Of a stretch of 64,000 nucleotides of DNA, positions 38,248 through 45,983 are shown in pieces; position 1 is the stretch's first letter; every line of letters starts with the position of its first letter. The notes beneath the pieces are model-generated. The model was not told the DNA's origin and searched no databases. It saw only the letters and a program-made list of their open reading frames with translations. The DNA is from Siphonodentalium dalli (taxonomy: Eukaryota > Mollusca > Scaphopoda > Gadilida > Siphonodentaliidae): contig CP136062.1 in NCBI GenBank assembly GCA_032622095.1, positions 34,782,918 to 34,846,917 on the forward strand, read 5' to 3'. The position numbers and the translations under genes are program-made.

Positions 38248-38263
38248 GGCCCTTTTCAGGGCC
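38248..38263 (+). terminator. Histone-type 3' stem-loop of the 37744 cassette
   Basis: GGCCCTTTTCAGGGCC preceded by AAAAC and followed by ACACACA, in sense orientation. About 85 bp downstream (CACATTTCCCAAAAGG, ACTCTTTCATAGCTG, CACGATTGTTCAATTCAT) are shared with 39729-39805. Confidence 0.75.
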
Positions 38264-38473
38264 ACACACATTTCCCAAAAGGTTACTCTTTCATAGCTGA
38301 AAAATCAAAACACGATTGTTCAATTCATATTTTATTCAACAACAAATATTTGCAAGTATATTTTGTTTTAAATTATTCGTGGCGTGATTTTTTCAAAACG
38401 AAACATAGGGTACAAGGAACATTATTAGTTCTTAAGCAAATGCTAAAAGTTTTTCTTTTTGAAAAAATTGGTT

Positions 38474-38518
38474 GGTCCTGAAAAGGACCGTTTTTTGTTT
38501 TTGGCCCTGAAAAGGGCC
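38474..38518 (-). terminator. Tandem pair of histone-type 3' stem-loops
   Basis: On the minus strand the first hairpin is GGCCCTTTTCAGGGCC (38518-38503). A second is GGTCCTTTTCAGGACC (38489-38474), followed by AACCA. Both are preceded by AAAAC or AAAAAC. The second differs from all others by a paired C-to-T/G-to-A change that keeps the stem, the kind of compensatory substitution expected for a functional RNA hairpin. The first starts 20 nt after a minus-strand TGA at 38539-38541. Confidence 0.7.
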
Positions 38519-38538
38519 GTTTTGTACGCCATCAAAAT

Positions 38539-38757
38539 TCACTCCCCAATTTTCTCAGAGTGCGAATTTTGCTTTTGTTCCCCCGCTGTTCTTTTTTGCA
38601 GGACCAGCTTTGAACGGGCGGTCACTTCTCTTGCGTGTCTGTCCCACATTATCTGCGGCGTTATCCCATCGTTCCTCTCAGTATCGCCATCAAGGGTTCG
38701 GGTATTGCAGTCATCTTTGAATGTAGAATAAGTCTGAAGATCCGTCTTGAACTTGTG
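38539..38757 (-). pseudogene. Degraded or atypical minus-strand cargo gene
   Basis: Going left from 38757, the minus strand keeps the upstream block and the first 40 or so bases of the 36879 gene (including TTATTCTACATTCAAAGATGACTGC split over the region). Its start ATG is replaced and later sequence is unrelated. One frame stays open from a TAA near 38757 to the TGA at 38539-38541, about 72 codons, polar and basic (for example MWDRHAREV, QKRTAGEQKQ), with the only in-frame ATG roughly midway. The stop is 20 nt from the first hairpin, the usual spacing. It may be a cassette whose coding part was swapped or truncated. No family is recognised. Confidence 0.4.
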
Positions 38758-38760
38758 TTA

Positions 38761-39302
38761 CGATTGCGCGGACGGTAGAGAAAGCACATAATACTTTGAC
38801 GTTAAAAATGACAAATGTTCCCTGACGTTGTGTTTCTTTTCAGTGCATTATCTGTTAGTTTCACCATTTCGATATGTTATAGATTAAATTCATGATAGTA
38901 TATACAATTAATTAAGATATTTTAACATATGAATTCATCTTCGTTCATAAACGATGACCAAGTAAAGTTATCAAATGCAATGATCAAGAAAAATGTTCAG
39001 TATGTTTCTTGTGTTCAGTTTTTATGTATAAAATATGTACAATTCCAAAACCAAAAACTAGAAAAACATTCCATATTTGCCTAACGAGGTAATAAATATA
39101 TCAATCATGTGTACCAAATAATAGATAATGATCTAACGAAATTAAAAACATTTGTTTGATCGCTATGCAATAATGATTAAGAAAAATATGCATGGTGATC
39201 CGGTTCTGAAAAAACACAACGTCAGGAAATATTTGTCAATTTTAACGCCAACGCGACATGTGATTTCATTGTCGCCCGTGTCAAATGTATACAAATATTT
39301 TC
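38761..39302. repeat. Intercassette block, copy 2
   Basis: Direct repeat of 36886-37398 at an offset of 1875 bp, again with inverted promoter-like ends (about 38781-38840 facing left, 39206-39302 facing right). It separates the minus-strand remnant from the plus-strand 39328 gene just as copy 1 separates the first divergent pair. Confidence 0.65.
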
Positions 39303-39327
39303 ACTTTTTCAGTGAACTTCATTCATT

Positions 39328-39693
39328 ATGCCGTCTTTAAAGAAATTTATCAAGAAGTTGTGGAGGAAGAGAGATTCGTCAGAGGAGACGGAGATAAAAA
39401 GATATAGGAAATGGCAGGATTCTCCTGAACAAAAGGTGGTACAGAAGCAGATGCTAAGAGATTTTCTGGCTCGGCGACGACCATCGCCTGAAGTATGTGA
39501 TCAAGAATCAAGCAATCAAGAATCAAGCAATCTTGATCTCGTGGAGATCTTGTCACAGATCAAGAAGAAAGATCTGTGCAATGCAGCAATTGACAGCTTC
39601 GCTCAGGCTGCTGCGGCGCACAGATCAAATCCTACTTGGTATGTGACAATTAATCCCAACGGGATATATCCTGATTTGGCAGAATTTTTATGA
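39328..39693 (+). CDS. Unknown 121-aa cargo protein
   Basis: Starts at the ATG at 39328 (MPSLKKFIKKLWRKR), giving a strongly basic amphipathic N-terminus. A helical charged middle (EQKVVQKQMLRDFLARRR), a short QESSNQESSN repeat, a second helix (LVEILSQIKKK) and a C-terminal TWYVTINPNGIYPDL stretch follow. No Cys-based motif, signal peptide or membrane segment is seen. Its coding sequence has no visible similarity to the 37744 protein although both share the upstream block and the 3' hairpin plus about 85 bp beyond. A CTTTTTCAG lies between the conserved block and the ATG and could be a splice acceptor. The function is unknown. The reading frame is supported by context and the 19-nt stop-to-hairpin spacing. 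Confidence 0.65.
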   Translation: MPSLKKFIKKLWRKRDSSEETEIKRYRKWQDSPEQKVVQKQMLRDFLARRRPSPEVCDQESSNQESSNLDLVEILSQIKKKDLCNAAIDSFAQAAAAHRSNPTWYVTINPNGIYPDLAEFL

Positions 39694-39712
39694 ATTCTGG
39701 AAAAGAAAAAAC

Positions 39713-39728
39713 GGCCCTTTTCAGGGCC
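39713..39728 (+). terminator. Histone-type 3' stem-loop of the 39328 gene
   Basis: AAAAAAC precedes GGCCCTTTTCAGGGCC, and ACCCACA follows. This is the most canonical of the set: stem, loop, upstream A-rich stretch and ACCCA all match the metazoan histone mRNA 3' end. It lies 19 nt after the TGA of the gene. Confidence 0.8.
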
Positions 39729-39795
39729 ACCCACATTTCCCAAAAGGTTACTCTTTCATAGCTGAAAAAACAAAACACGATTGTTCAATTCATAA

Positions 39796-39801
39796 TTTAT
39801 T
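39796..39801 (-). terminator. AATAAA polyadenylation signal of the zinc-knuckle gene
   Basis: Minus-strand AATAAA lies 16 nt past the stop of the 39817-40419 gene. No sense-orientation histone-type hairpin is found on this side, so this gene appears to use ordinary 3' end formation, unlike the cassettes to its left. Confidence 0.45.
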
Positions 39802-39816
39802 CACACAACATAATTT

Positions 39817-40419
39817 TCAAATGTTTGTATCGATTCGTTTATCTGTTTTTGGAATGTAGAATGGTCTCAGCTTCTTTTTCTTGGAAGTTTTCTTGGAATT
39901 TTCAAAATCTGGATGTTTATCTTCAGATTTGTTCTGTGAATCATTCGTAGGATCAACAGGTCGGGGTTGTTTGAAAACATCTGATGTTGTAGACATCTCT
40001 TCAGTTTTGATATCTGCATTTTGTTCTTGTATTGTTACTGCTTGTAGACATTTTTGTATAGTTTTCACATTTTTTTTGTCGCCGAAATCTGTTTTACAAT
40101 GGAAGGACCAATGGGATTCTTGTCCGCATTTGTAACAGTAACCATATGGCGGTTTCCAATTTTTATCAGCTTTGTTTTTCTCTTGTTTCTCTTGCCATTG
40201 CATTTTGTTACAAAGTTTAAACAAATTGGTAGAGATCTGTCTCAATTCGACAAGATTATCTTGAATTTTTCTAGTCTGTGGCTGTGTAGATTTTTTTGAA
40301 TCTTCTTTATGTAGCTCAATATAGCTCTCTTCAATAACTGCAGGCCTTGGTCTTTTTCTAACAATATCTTCTTCGCTGGTGGCGTCGTCTGAAACAGGTC
40401 TTTTAATTCTCTTAAACAT
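39817..40419 (-). CDS. CCHC zinc-knuckle protein sharing its N-terminus with PolB
   Basis: 200 residues from the ATG at 40417-40419 (MFKRIKRPVSDD). The first 32 residues are almost identical to the N-terminus of the divergent polymerase gene, because both lie in the arms of one long inverted repeat. They are rich in Lys/Arg (RKRPRP) and look like a nuclear localisation signal. A single zinc knuckle sits near the middle (CYKCGQESHWSFHC, spacing C-x2-C-x4-H-x4-C), the nucleic-acid-binding type found in retroviral nucleocapsids. The rest is polar, and the C-terminus is strongly Lys-rich (KKTSKKKKLRPFY). A role in binding single-stranded nucleic acid or as a polymerase partner is inference only. 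The frame is intact and an AATAAA follows the stop. Confidence 0.75.
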   Translation of the reverse strand: MFKRIKRPVSDDATSEEDIVRKRPRPAVIEESYIELHKEDSKKSTQPQTRKIQDNLVELRQISTNLFKLCNKMQWQEKQEKNKADKNWKPPYGYCYKCGQESHWSFHCKTDFGDKKNVKTIQKCLQAVTIQEQNADIKTEEMSTTSDVFKQPRPVDPTNDSQNKSEDKHPDFENSKKTSKKKKLRPFYIPKTDKRIDTNI

Positions 40420-40720
40420 TTTTGTCTTGAGTTTTGTCAGCAAAAAATATTGCGACTGGCTTCTTCGGAGTTGAAGTGTAAAGTGTAGAATTACATCTGC
40501 TTTTATAGCATTTTCATCGCGAATGCTATAAAATCTATAAAAGCAGGTGTAATTCTACACTTAACACTTCAACTCCGAAGAAGCCAGTCGCAATATTTTT
40601 TGCTGACAAAACTCAAGACAAAAATGTTTAAGAGAATTAAAAGACCTGTTTCAGACGACGCCACCAACGAAGAAGATATTGTTAGAAAAAGACCAAGACC
40701 TGCAGTTATTGAAGAGAGCG
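40323..40720. repeat. Long inverted repeat with bidirectional promoter
   Basis: Two arms of about 190 bp mirror each other about a centre near 40521, where GCATTTTCATCGCGAATGC forms the apex. Each arm holds TATAAAA/TATA-like boxes, the 5' leader AGTGTAGAATTACA(T/C)CTGC and the first 32 codons of a gene. The two divergent genes therefore share promoter, leader and N-terminal peptide. The arms differ by a handful of substitutions and a 9-bp indel near the centre. Confidence 0.8.
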
Positions 40721-41670
40721 ATATGGAAACTGATGAGGCAGAAAGTGAAGAGAGCGATATGGAAACTGATGAGGCAGAAAGTGAAGAGAGCGATATGGAA
40801 ACTGATAGGGCAGAAAGTGAAGAAAGTTCTAGTGATGGGCAGATTGGACGCGGTCGAAGACAGAATAGAGAAATTGGTGGGAAGAGAAAGAGAAGTCTGG
40901 CTAGAGAGCGTGTTGTGTTCAATCCAACAAAATATTTCAAATTGGAGCTGAACTCGGAGAAATTTTCCAGAAAATTTAAATCAGCATCACGACAATTTGG
41001 TGTGAAATTCGAGAACTTTACAGATCCAATCGAAAACATTCCAGAGATATTTGAGAAGTTGACAGAAGAATTGAAACAGAAATGTTCAGCAAATGAGAAG
41101 ACAAGAATCAGAGTTACGATAAATCATCCAGGACTTGATATGAGCATTTTCATTCCATTCACAAAAGCCAGTGAATTGAATGGTGGGACACTCATGGATA
41201 ATATTCAAAATGTGGTTCAATCAAATGCAGACTTTACAATTCATGACGGTGCACTCAATTTCGAAATCTTCGTTACAGATATTCCGGAAGGTGGTACACG
41301 ACACTCACTACATTATGGACCATTTGCAGACAAGAACAAGCTGACAAAAGTAAAAAGAAGTATTGTCCGGATTGAAAATGCTGATGATGTTATGTGTATG
41401 GCAAGATCTATTGTCGTCGGAATGTGTAAGGCAGATAGTGATGGATCTGCGTGCTGGTCAAAGAAATGGAAAAGAATAAGACAATCAATATACACAGCAC
41501 AAACAGATGCAGCAAAAAATCTACTCAACCGTGCTGGCATTCCATACGATACAGTTTGCAGTATCAATGATTTCCACAAGATTCAAGAAATATTGTATCC
41601 AGAATATGTTGTGAAAATTCACAATGAATTTGCTGGCGCTGGATTTCTATTTGAACCTGCAGAAATGTGA
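40624..41670 (+). CDS. polB: Protein-primed DNA polymerase B, N-terminal part (ends at in-frame TGA)
   Basis: Start ATG at 40624 (MFKRIKRPVSDD); an upstream TTG in frame is not a eukaryotic start. Residues 1-32 are the basic NLS-like segment shared with the zinc-knuckle gene. Next come three tandem 12-residue acidic repeats with core ESDMETDEAESE (about 40714-40821), then a basic GRGRRQNREIGGKRKR patch. From about residue 85 onward the sequence resembles the N-terminal region that precedes the exonuclease domain in metazoan Polinton polymerases, including RIENADDVMCMARSIVVGM. A TGA at 41668-41670 (codon 349) stops the frame, but the same frame continues without any shift into the catalytic part. 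The TGA could derive from CGA or TGG by one transition. Stop readthrough is possible but the context (TGA then T) is not a known strong readthrough site. Confidence 0.8.
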   Translation: MFKRIKRPVSDDATNEEDIVRKRPRPAVIEESDMETDEAESEESDMETDEAESEESDMETDRAESEESSSDGQIGRGRRQNREIGGKRKRSLARERVVFNPTKYFKLELNSEKFSRKFKSASRQFGVKFENFTDPIENIPEIFEKLTEELKQKCSANEKTRIRVTINHPGLDMSIFIPFTKASELNGGTLMDNIQNVVQSNADFTIHDGALNFEIFVTDIPEGGTRHSLHYGPFADKNKLTKVKRSIVRIENADDVMCMARSIVVGMCKADSDGSACWSKKWKRIRQSIYTAQTDAAKNLLNRAGIPYDTVCSINDFHKIQEILYPEYVVKIHNEFAGAGFLFEPAEM

Positions 41671-44661
41671 TCGGAGAGCAAATGTGTACACATCTACTAC
41701 AACAACAATCACTTCGACACCATAACATCAATCAAAGGATTTCTAGGCACCAGCTACTACTGCGAATTCTGTGACATTGGATTCCATATGCGTGGCGATC
41801 ATCGATGCAGATTTGTTTGTGCATGCTGGTCATTGACACAGTGTAATTTCACAAATTGGGTGAAGTGTAGAACGTGTCGACGATCATTCAGAAGTAAATC
41901 TTGTTTCGACAACCATTTGAAGACGGAAGGAAAACAGAAAAGAAAAATATGTGATTTGGTTCAACTATGCAACAATTGTGATGAAGAAATTCTCATCAAT
42001 AAATCAAGCAGACATATATGTGCGGGGTTGAAGAAATGCAAACATTGCAAAGAAATCGTTGAAGCAAATCACAGGTGCTACATTCCAAAATATGAATCAC
42101 CGGAAAAGAAACATGCAAAGATTCCATATGTATTCTTTGACTTTGAATGCAGACAAGACACAGGTGTTCATATTCCAAACTTCTGTGTTGCACATACCGC
42201 TTGTGGAGATTGCATGTGCAAACCAATCGAAGAAAAATGTGAAACATGCGGACCGGATTCCAGAGAATTTGTATTCAAGGGTGACAACGTTTTAACAGAC
42301 TTCACAAACTGGTTATTCCACCAAGATCACAAAGGATGTGTTGCAATAGCACATAATGCTCAGGGATACGATGCACAGTTTCTACTTCAAGCACTCATAC
42401 AAAGTGGAATTCATAAACCAGAACTGATCATGAATGGAAACAAGATTCTCAGTTTAAAATGCAACAGCGTGAAAGTTATTGATTCTCTGAGTTTTCTGAT
42501 GATGCCGCTTTCAAAGTTTCCACAAACTTTTCAGCTGAATGAGATGGCGAAAGGACACTTTCCACATTGGGCGAATTCACCAAAGTTTCAAAATTACATT
42601 GGACATTACTTGGCTTCTCATTACTACAAACCAGACATGATGAGCGTGGAAAATCGAGCGAAATTCTTTGAATGGTACAATGAGAAAATAGAAAATTACG
42701 TGATATTCAACTTCCAAGAAGAGATGGAGAAGTACTGCAAATCAGACGTGGATATTCTTCGCCGTGGATGTGGAAAATTCAGGAAATACATATTGGAAAC
42801 AGAACAGATTGACCCGTTCATTGAGTCAATAACATTGGCGCAAGTTTGCAATTTGGCATGGAGGAAGAATTCAATGCCAGAGAAAACAATTGGAATCATT
42901 CCAGATGGTGGATACCCATGTGCTAAAAACTATTCCATGAAAGCGATACGTTGGCTTCAACATATATCATTGTCACGTATGATAACAATCAAGCATGCTT
43001 TGAATGGAGGAGAAATCAAGATTGGTGGACACTACGTCGATGGATATGAGGAAGCCACAAGAACAGTTTTTCAGATGAATGGATGTCTGTTTCATGGATG
43101 TCCAAAATGTTACAAAAACAGACAATACAAGAATCCCTATACGATGCTCACCATGGAAGAATTATATACAAGAACTCAACAGAAGAAAGATGAACTGGAA
43201 AGTCTTGGTTACAGAGTTGAATCAATTTGGGAGCATCAGATCGACGAAAGAATGAAATCGGATGTGAAATTCAAACAACAAATGGAATCTTTCTACAAAC
43301 ATCGAGACCCCATTTTGCCAAGAGAAGCATTGTTTGGTGGACGTACAAATGCCAACAAATTGTACGAGGAAATTGATCAAGATTCCACAAAAGAAATCAA
43401 GTTCATCGATGTGTGTTCGTTGTATCCATTTCGCAACAAATATAAATTCTACCCTGTTGGACATCCAGAAATTTTGAGCCAAGAGCAGATCGATCAAGAA
43501 CACATTAGAGACTATGCGGGGCTTGTTAAATGTACAATTTTACCACCATCGAAATTGTATATTCCAGTTCTACCGATTCATTGTAACAAGAAAATGGTTT
43601 TTACTCTGTGCAACACTTGTGCCATCAATGAGAACGAGGCATGTAACCATTCAGAAGAAGATCGAGCTATAACCGGAGTGTGGACCACGCCAGAATTATT
43701 CAAAGCAATGGATGTTGGCTACAAAATACTTGATGTGTACCAAATTTGGCATTGGACAGATTGGACAGATGAAATATACAAATCCTATATCGACAAACAT
43801 CTAAAGATCAAACAGGAATGTAGTGGTTATCCATTTGGTGTTGAGACAGAAGAACAGAAGCAAAAGTTTGTACAGGATTATTATGCAGCTGAGGGTATAA
43901 AATTGGAGAACATCGAGAAGAATCCAGGAAAACGCCAAATATCTAAAATTATGATTAATTGTATATGGCGTAAGAATGCACAAAGAAATCTTATGTCAAA
44001 AACAGAGTATGTGGATAAGCCATCACGTTATTTTGAATTGCTTACTAGTAACAATATAATTGTTCAAAATGTTACACTTCTTGATGGTGACAAATTCATT
44101 CTGGTAAATTATGTTGATATTTTAGATAATATCGAACCTCATCATTCAGCAAATGTTGTTGTTGCTTCTTTTGTTACAGCGTATGCAAGATTACAATTGT
44201 ATAAAGTTTTTAAAAAACTTGGAGATAGAGTGCTGTATTTTGATACAGACAGTTGCATGTATGTCAGTGATCCATCAAAGAAGAACATCAAAACTATCGA
44301 AGGAAGATTGGGGAAATGGAGCGACGAACATCCAGATGCAAAGATTGTCAAATTTGTTGGACTTGGGCCAAAGAACTACGGATATGAATACATCAAAGAT
44401 GGGAGAAGGTACACCAAATGTAAGGTAAAAGGTATCACTCTTGATTACAGCACAAGTCAAAAAGTTAATTTTGAAACAATGGTACAATGTGTTAATGATC
44501 GTGAAAATTTCAAAACTGTTGTTGAGTATCCTTCCAGAATTAAAAGACAAAAGAACCATCAACTAATTAGTGAGTGTCAAACCAAAACTTTCAGATCGGT
44601 GTACACAAAACGAAAACTCGTCAATGGTATTCACACATATCCATACGGATGGAGATGTTGA
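41671..44661 (+). CDS. polB: Protein-primed DNA polymerase B, exonuclease and polymerase domains
   Basis: This frame continues directly from the previous entry; the first ATG after the stop is at 41788, inside a Cys/His-rich zinc-binding stretch (YYCEFCDIGFH, CRTCRRSF, CNNCDEE, CKHCKE). 3'-5' exonuclease motifs follow: Exo I FFDFEC (about 42133), Exo II AHNAQGYD (about 42349), Exo III YCKSDVD (about 42733). A GCLFHGCPKC insertion typical of Polinton polymerases comes next. Polymerase motif A is DVCSLYP (43408), motif B lies around MINCIWRKN (about 43950) and motif C is YFDTDS (about 44236). Motif B departs from the usual Asn-Ser-x-x-Gly pattern, having Cys and Arg in place of Ser and Gly. The enzyme replicates the element from a terminal-protein primer. 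With the stop at codon 349 read through, the gene would be 1345 codons, normal for the family. Confidence 0.93.
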   Translation, partial: SESKCVHIYYNNNHFDTITSIKGFLGTSYYCEFCDIGFHMRGDHRCRFVCACWSLTQCNFTNWVKCRTCRRSFRSKSCFDNHLKTEGKQKRKICDLVQLCNNCDEEILINKSSRHICAGLKKCKHCKEIVEANHRCYIPKYESPEKKHAKIPYVFFDFECRQDTGVHIPNFCVAHTACGDCMCKPIEEKCETCGPDSREFVFKGDNVLTDFTNWLFHQDHKGCVAIAHNAQGYDAQFLLQALIQSGIHKPELIMNGNKILSLKCNSVKVIDSLSFLMMPLSKFPQTFQLNEMAKGHFPHWANSPKFQNYIGHYLASHYYKPDMMSVENRAKFFEWYNEKIENYVIFNFQEEMEKYCKSDVDILRRGCGKFRKYILETEQIDPFIESITLAQVCNLAWRKNSMPEKTIGIIPDGGYPCAKNYSMKAIRWLQHISLSRMITIKHALNGGEIKIGGHYVDGYEEATRTVFQMNGCLFHGCPKCYKNRQYKNPYTMLTMEELYTRTQQKKDELESLGYRVESIWEHQIDERMKSDVKFKQQMESFYKHRDPILPREALFGGRTNANKLYEEIDQDSTKEIKFIDVCSLYPFRNKYKFYPVGHPEILSQEQIDQEHIRDYAGLVKCTILPPSKLYIPVLPIHCNKKMVFTLCNTCAINENEACNHSEEDRAITGVWTTPELFKAMDVGYKILDVYQIWHWTDWTDEIYKSYIDKHLKIKQECSGYPFGVETEEQKQKFVQDYYAAEGIKLENIEKNPGKRQISKIMINCIWRKNAQRNLMSKTEYVDKPSRYFELLTSNNIIVQNVTLLDGDKFILVNYVDILDNIEPHHSANVVVASFVTAYARLQLYKVFKKLGDRVLYFDTDSCMYVSDPSKKNIKTIEGRLGKWSDEHPDAKIVKFVGLGPKNYGYEYIKDGRRYTKCKVKGITLDYSTSQKVNFETMVQCVNDRENFKTVVEYPSRIKRQKNHQLISECQTKTFRSVYTKRKLVNGIHTYPYGWRC

Positions 44662-44677
44662 GTCATTTCATGTCAAG

Positions 44678-45265
44678 ATGTTGACAGGGGTAGTACCTCC
44701 AGAAATTGCTGAGAAGATTTATGGATATTTGGTGGCACAGTCAACACTTATTCCAGAGATAAAGAAGGAATTACAAGAAGTCTGGTTTGAAAGAGAAAAG
44801 AAAGCAATACTACGATGCTGTGATGTCGACGAATGTTTACAGAGATTGGACTATCTTGAGACAAGTATATTTTCTCATTTCTCTCAAAACTATATTAAAT
44901 CATTTATTAAATTCAAAACATTTTTTCTCATTGAAAGAATATCTGATTTTTGGCTATTTGGTGGTGATCAACACCATTTAGATTTAGAAACTTTTGATGA
45001 ACATGACTATATTCATTATACAAAGTATGAAGATCATTATCCTCTTGCTAGTGGAACTTTTAAATCAGTTCCTAGGATCTATGGGTATTTGTTAACAAAA
45101 AAAATGTCAACATATACAAAAATTCAAAAAATTATAGGGGATGATTTTTTTATTTACAGAACAAACAGAAGAATAGAAGACTATAATAATTGGATTATTG
45201 AAATGTATGGAAATATTTACAGCTTTGGAGATTTCTCTTTAAAAACTAAATTCACACGTCGTTAA
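44678..45265 (+). CDS. Unknown 195-aa Polinton protein, weak F-box-like start
   Basis: I chose the ATG at 44678, 17 nt after the polymerase stop, because an earlier start would overlap polymerase coding by about 90 nt. The N-terminus (VVPPEIAEKIYGYLVAQ) fits the loose L/VPxEIxxxIxxYL pattern of F-box helices, but no more of an F-box is evident. The rest is rich in aromatic residues (FWLFGG, HDYIHY, DFFIYRTN) with no catalytic signature. Position between polymerase and ATPase in the compact plus-strand block suggests a replication or assembly role. An F-box would imply a link to host ubiquitin ligases, which is speculative. Confidence 0.6.
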   Translation: MLTGVVPPEIAEKIYGYLVAQSTLIPEIKKELQEVWFEREKKAILRCCDVDECLQRLDYLETSIFSHFSQNYIKSFIKFKTFFLIERISDFWLFGGDQHHLDLETFDEHDYIHYTKYEDHYPLASGTFKSVPRIYGYLLTKKMSTYTKIQKIIGDDFFIYRTNRRIEDYNNWIIEMYGNIYSFGDFSLKTKFTRR

Positions 45266-45298
45266 GTTCACTCTCTGATTAGGCATAAAAGTGACAAC

Positions 45299-45949
45299 AT
45301 GGAAGAATCTTTACTTTTCCAACATCCGTGTAATTTCTTTATCAGCGGACCTAGTGGATCAGGTAAAACAGAATTTGTTAAAAAAGTTATTGAATTTAAA
45401 CACGATTTATTCCAAACACCACCAAAGAAAATAGTTTGGTGTTACAAAGAATGGCAAGACACATACAATCGTATAAAAGAAATTGATAACGTTGAGTTTA
45501 TCGATGGCATTCCAGACGATGATGAGGAAACTGTATCAGATAAATCATTTCCTCATCTTGTTGTTTTCGATGACATGATGGGGGAACAAGATGAAGACAA
45601 AATAATGCTTTGGTTTACTAGAAAAGGTCATCATCGAAATGCTTCAATAATTTACATTACTCAAAACATGTTCCAAAAATAAAAAAGTAGCAGAACTATA
45701 AGTTTGAATGCACACTACATGGTTTTATTTCAAAGCGTTCGAGATAAAAATCAAATAAAAGTTTTGGCTCATCAAATGCAAAACAATCATTTGAAACAAG
45801 CATACGAAGATGCAACTTCAATAAATCATGGATATATTTTAGTAGATTTTCATCCTAGAACAGAAAATTATTTGCGAATTAGAACTGATATTTTCCATAA
45901 ATGGTTGACAGCTAATGACCTAGGTCCTGTCATTTATTCAAAAGTATAA
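45299..45949 (+). CDS. DNA-packaging ATPase (FtsK/HerA type), interrupted by one in-frame TAA
   Basis: ATG at 45299. Walker A is GPSGSGKT (residues 17-24), Walker B is LVVFDD (87-92), and a YITQN motif lies near residue 119, as in the packaging ATPases of Polintons and related viruses. These enzymes pump DNA into the capsid. A TAA at 45680-45682 (codon 128) stops the frame just after QNMFQK. The same frame then continues with KSSRTISLNAHY and QSVRDKNQI, the conserved second half, to a normal TAA at 45947-45949. No frameshift is needed. A single C-to-T change in a CAA codon would explain it. The total of 216 codons is a usual size. Without suppression of the stop the product would lack its C-terminal half. 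Confidence 0.88.
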
Positions 45950-45983
45950 ATTCAGTTGTTGTTACTTTTTTCATTTTAGAACC

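Noticed and set aside
36379-39693. Idea that the hairpins mark captured histone genes
   Set aside because: None of the adjacent proteins resembles a histone; only the 3' signal is histone-like.
40569-41039. 156-codon minus-strand Ser/Leu-rich frame
   Set aside because: Antisense shadow of the acidic repeats and N-terminus of the polymerase.
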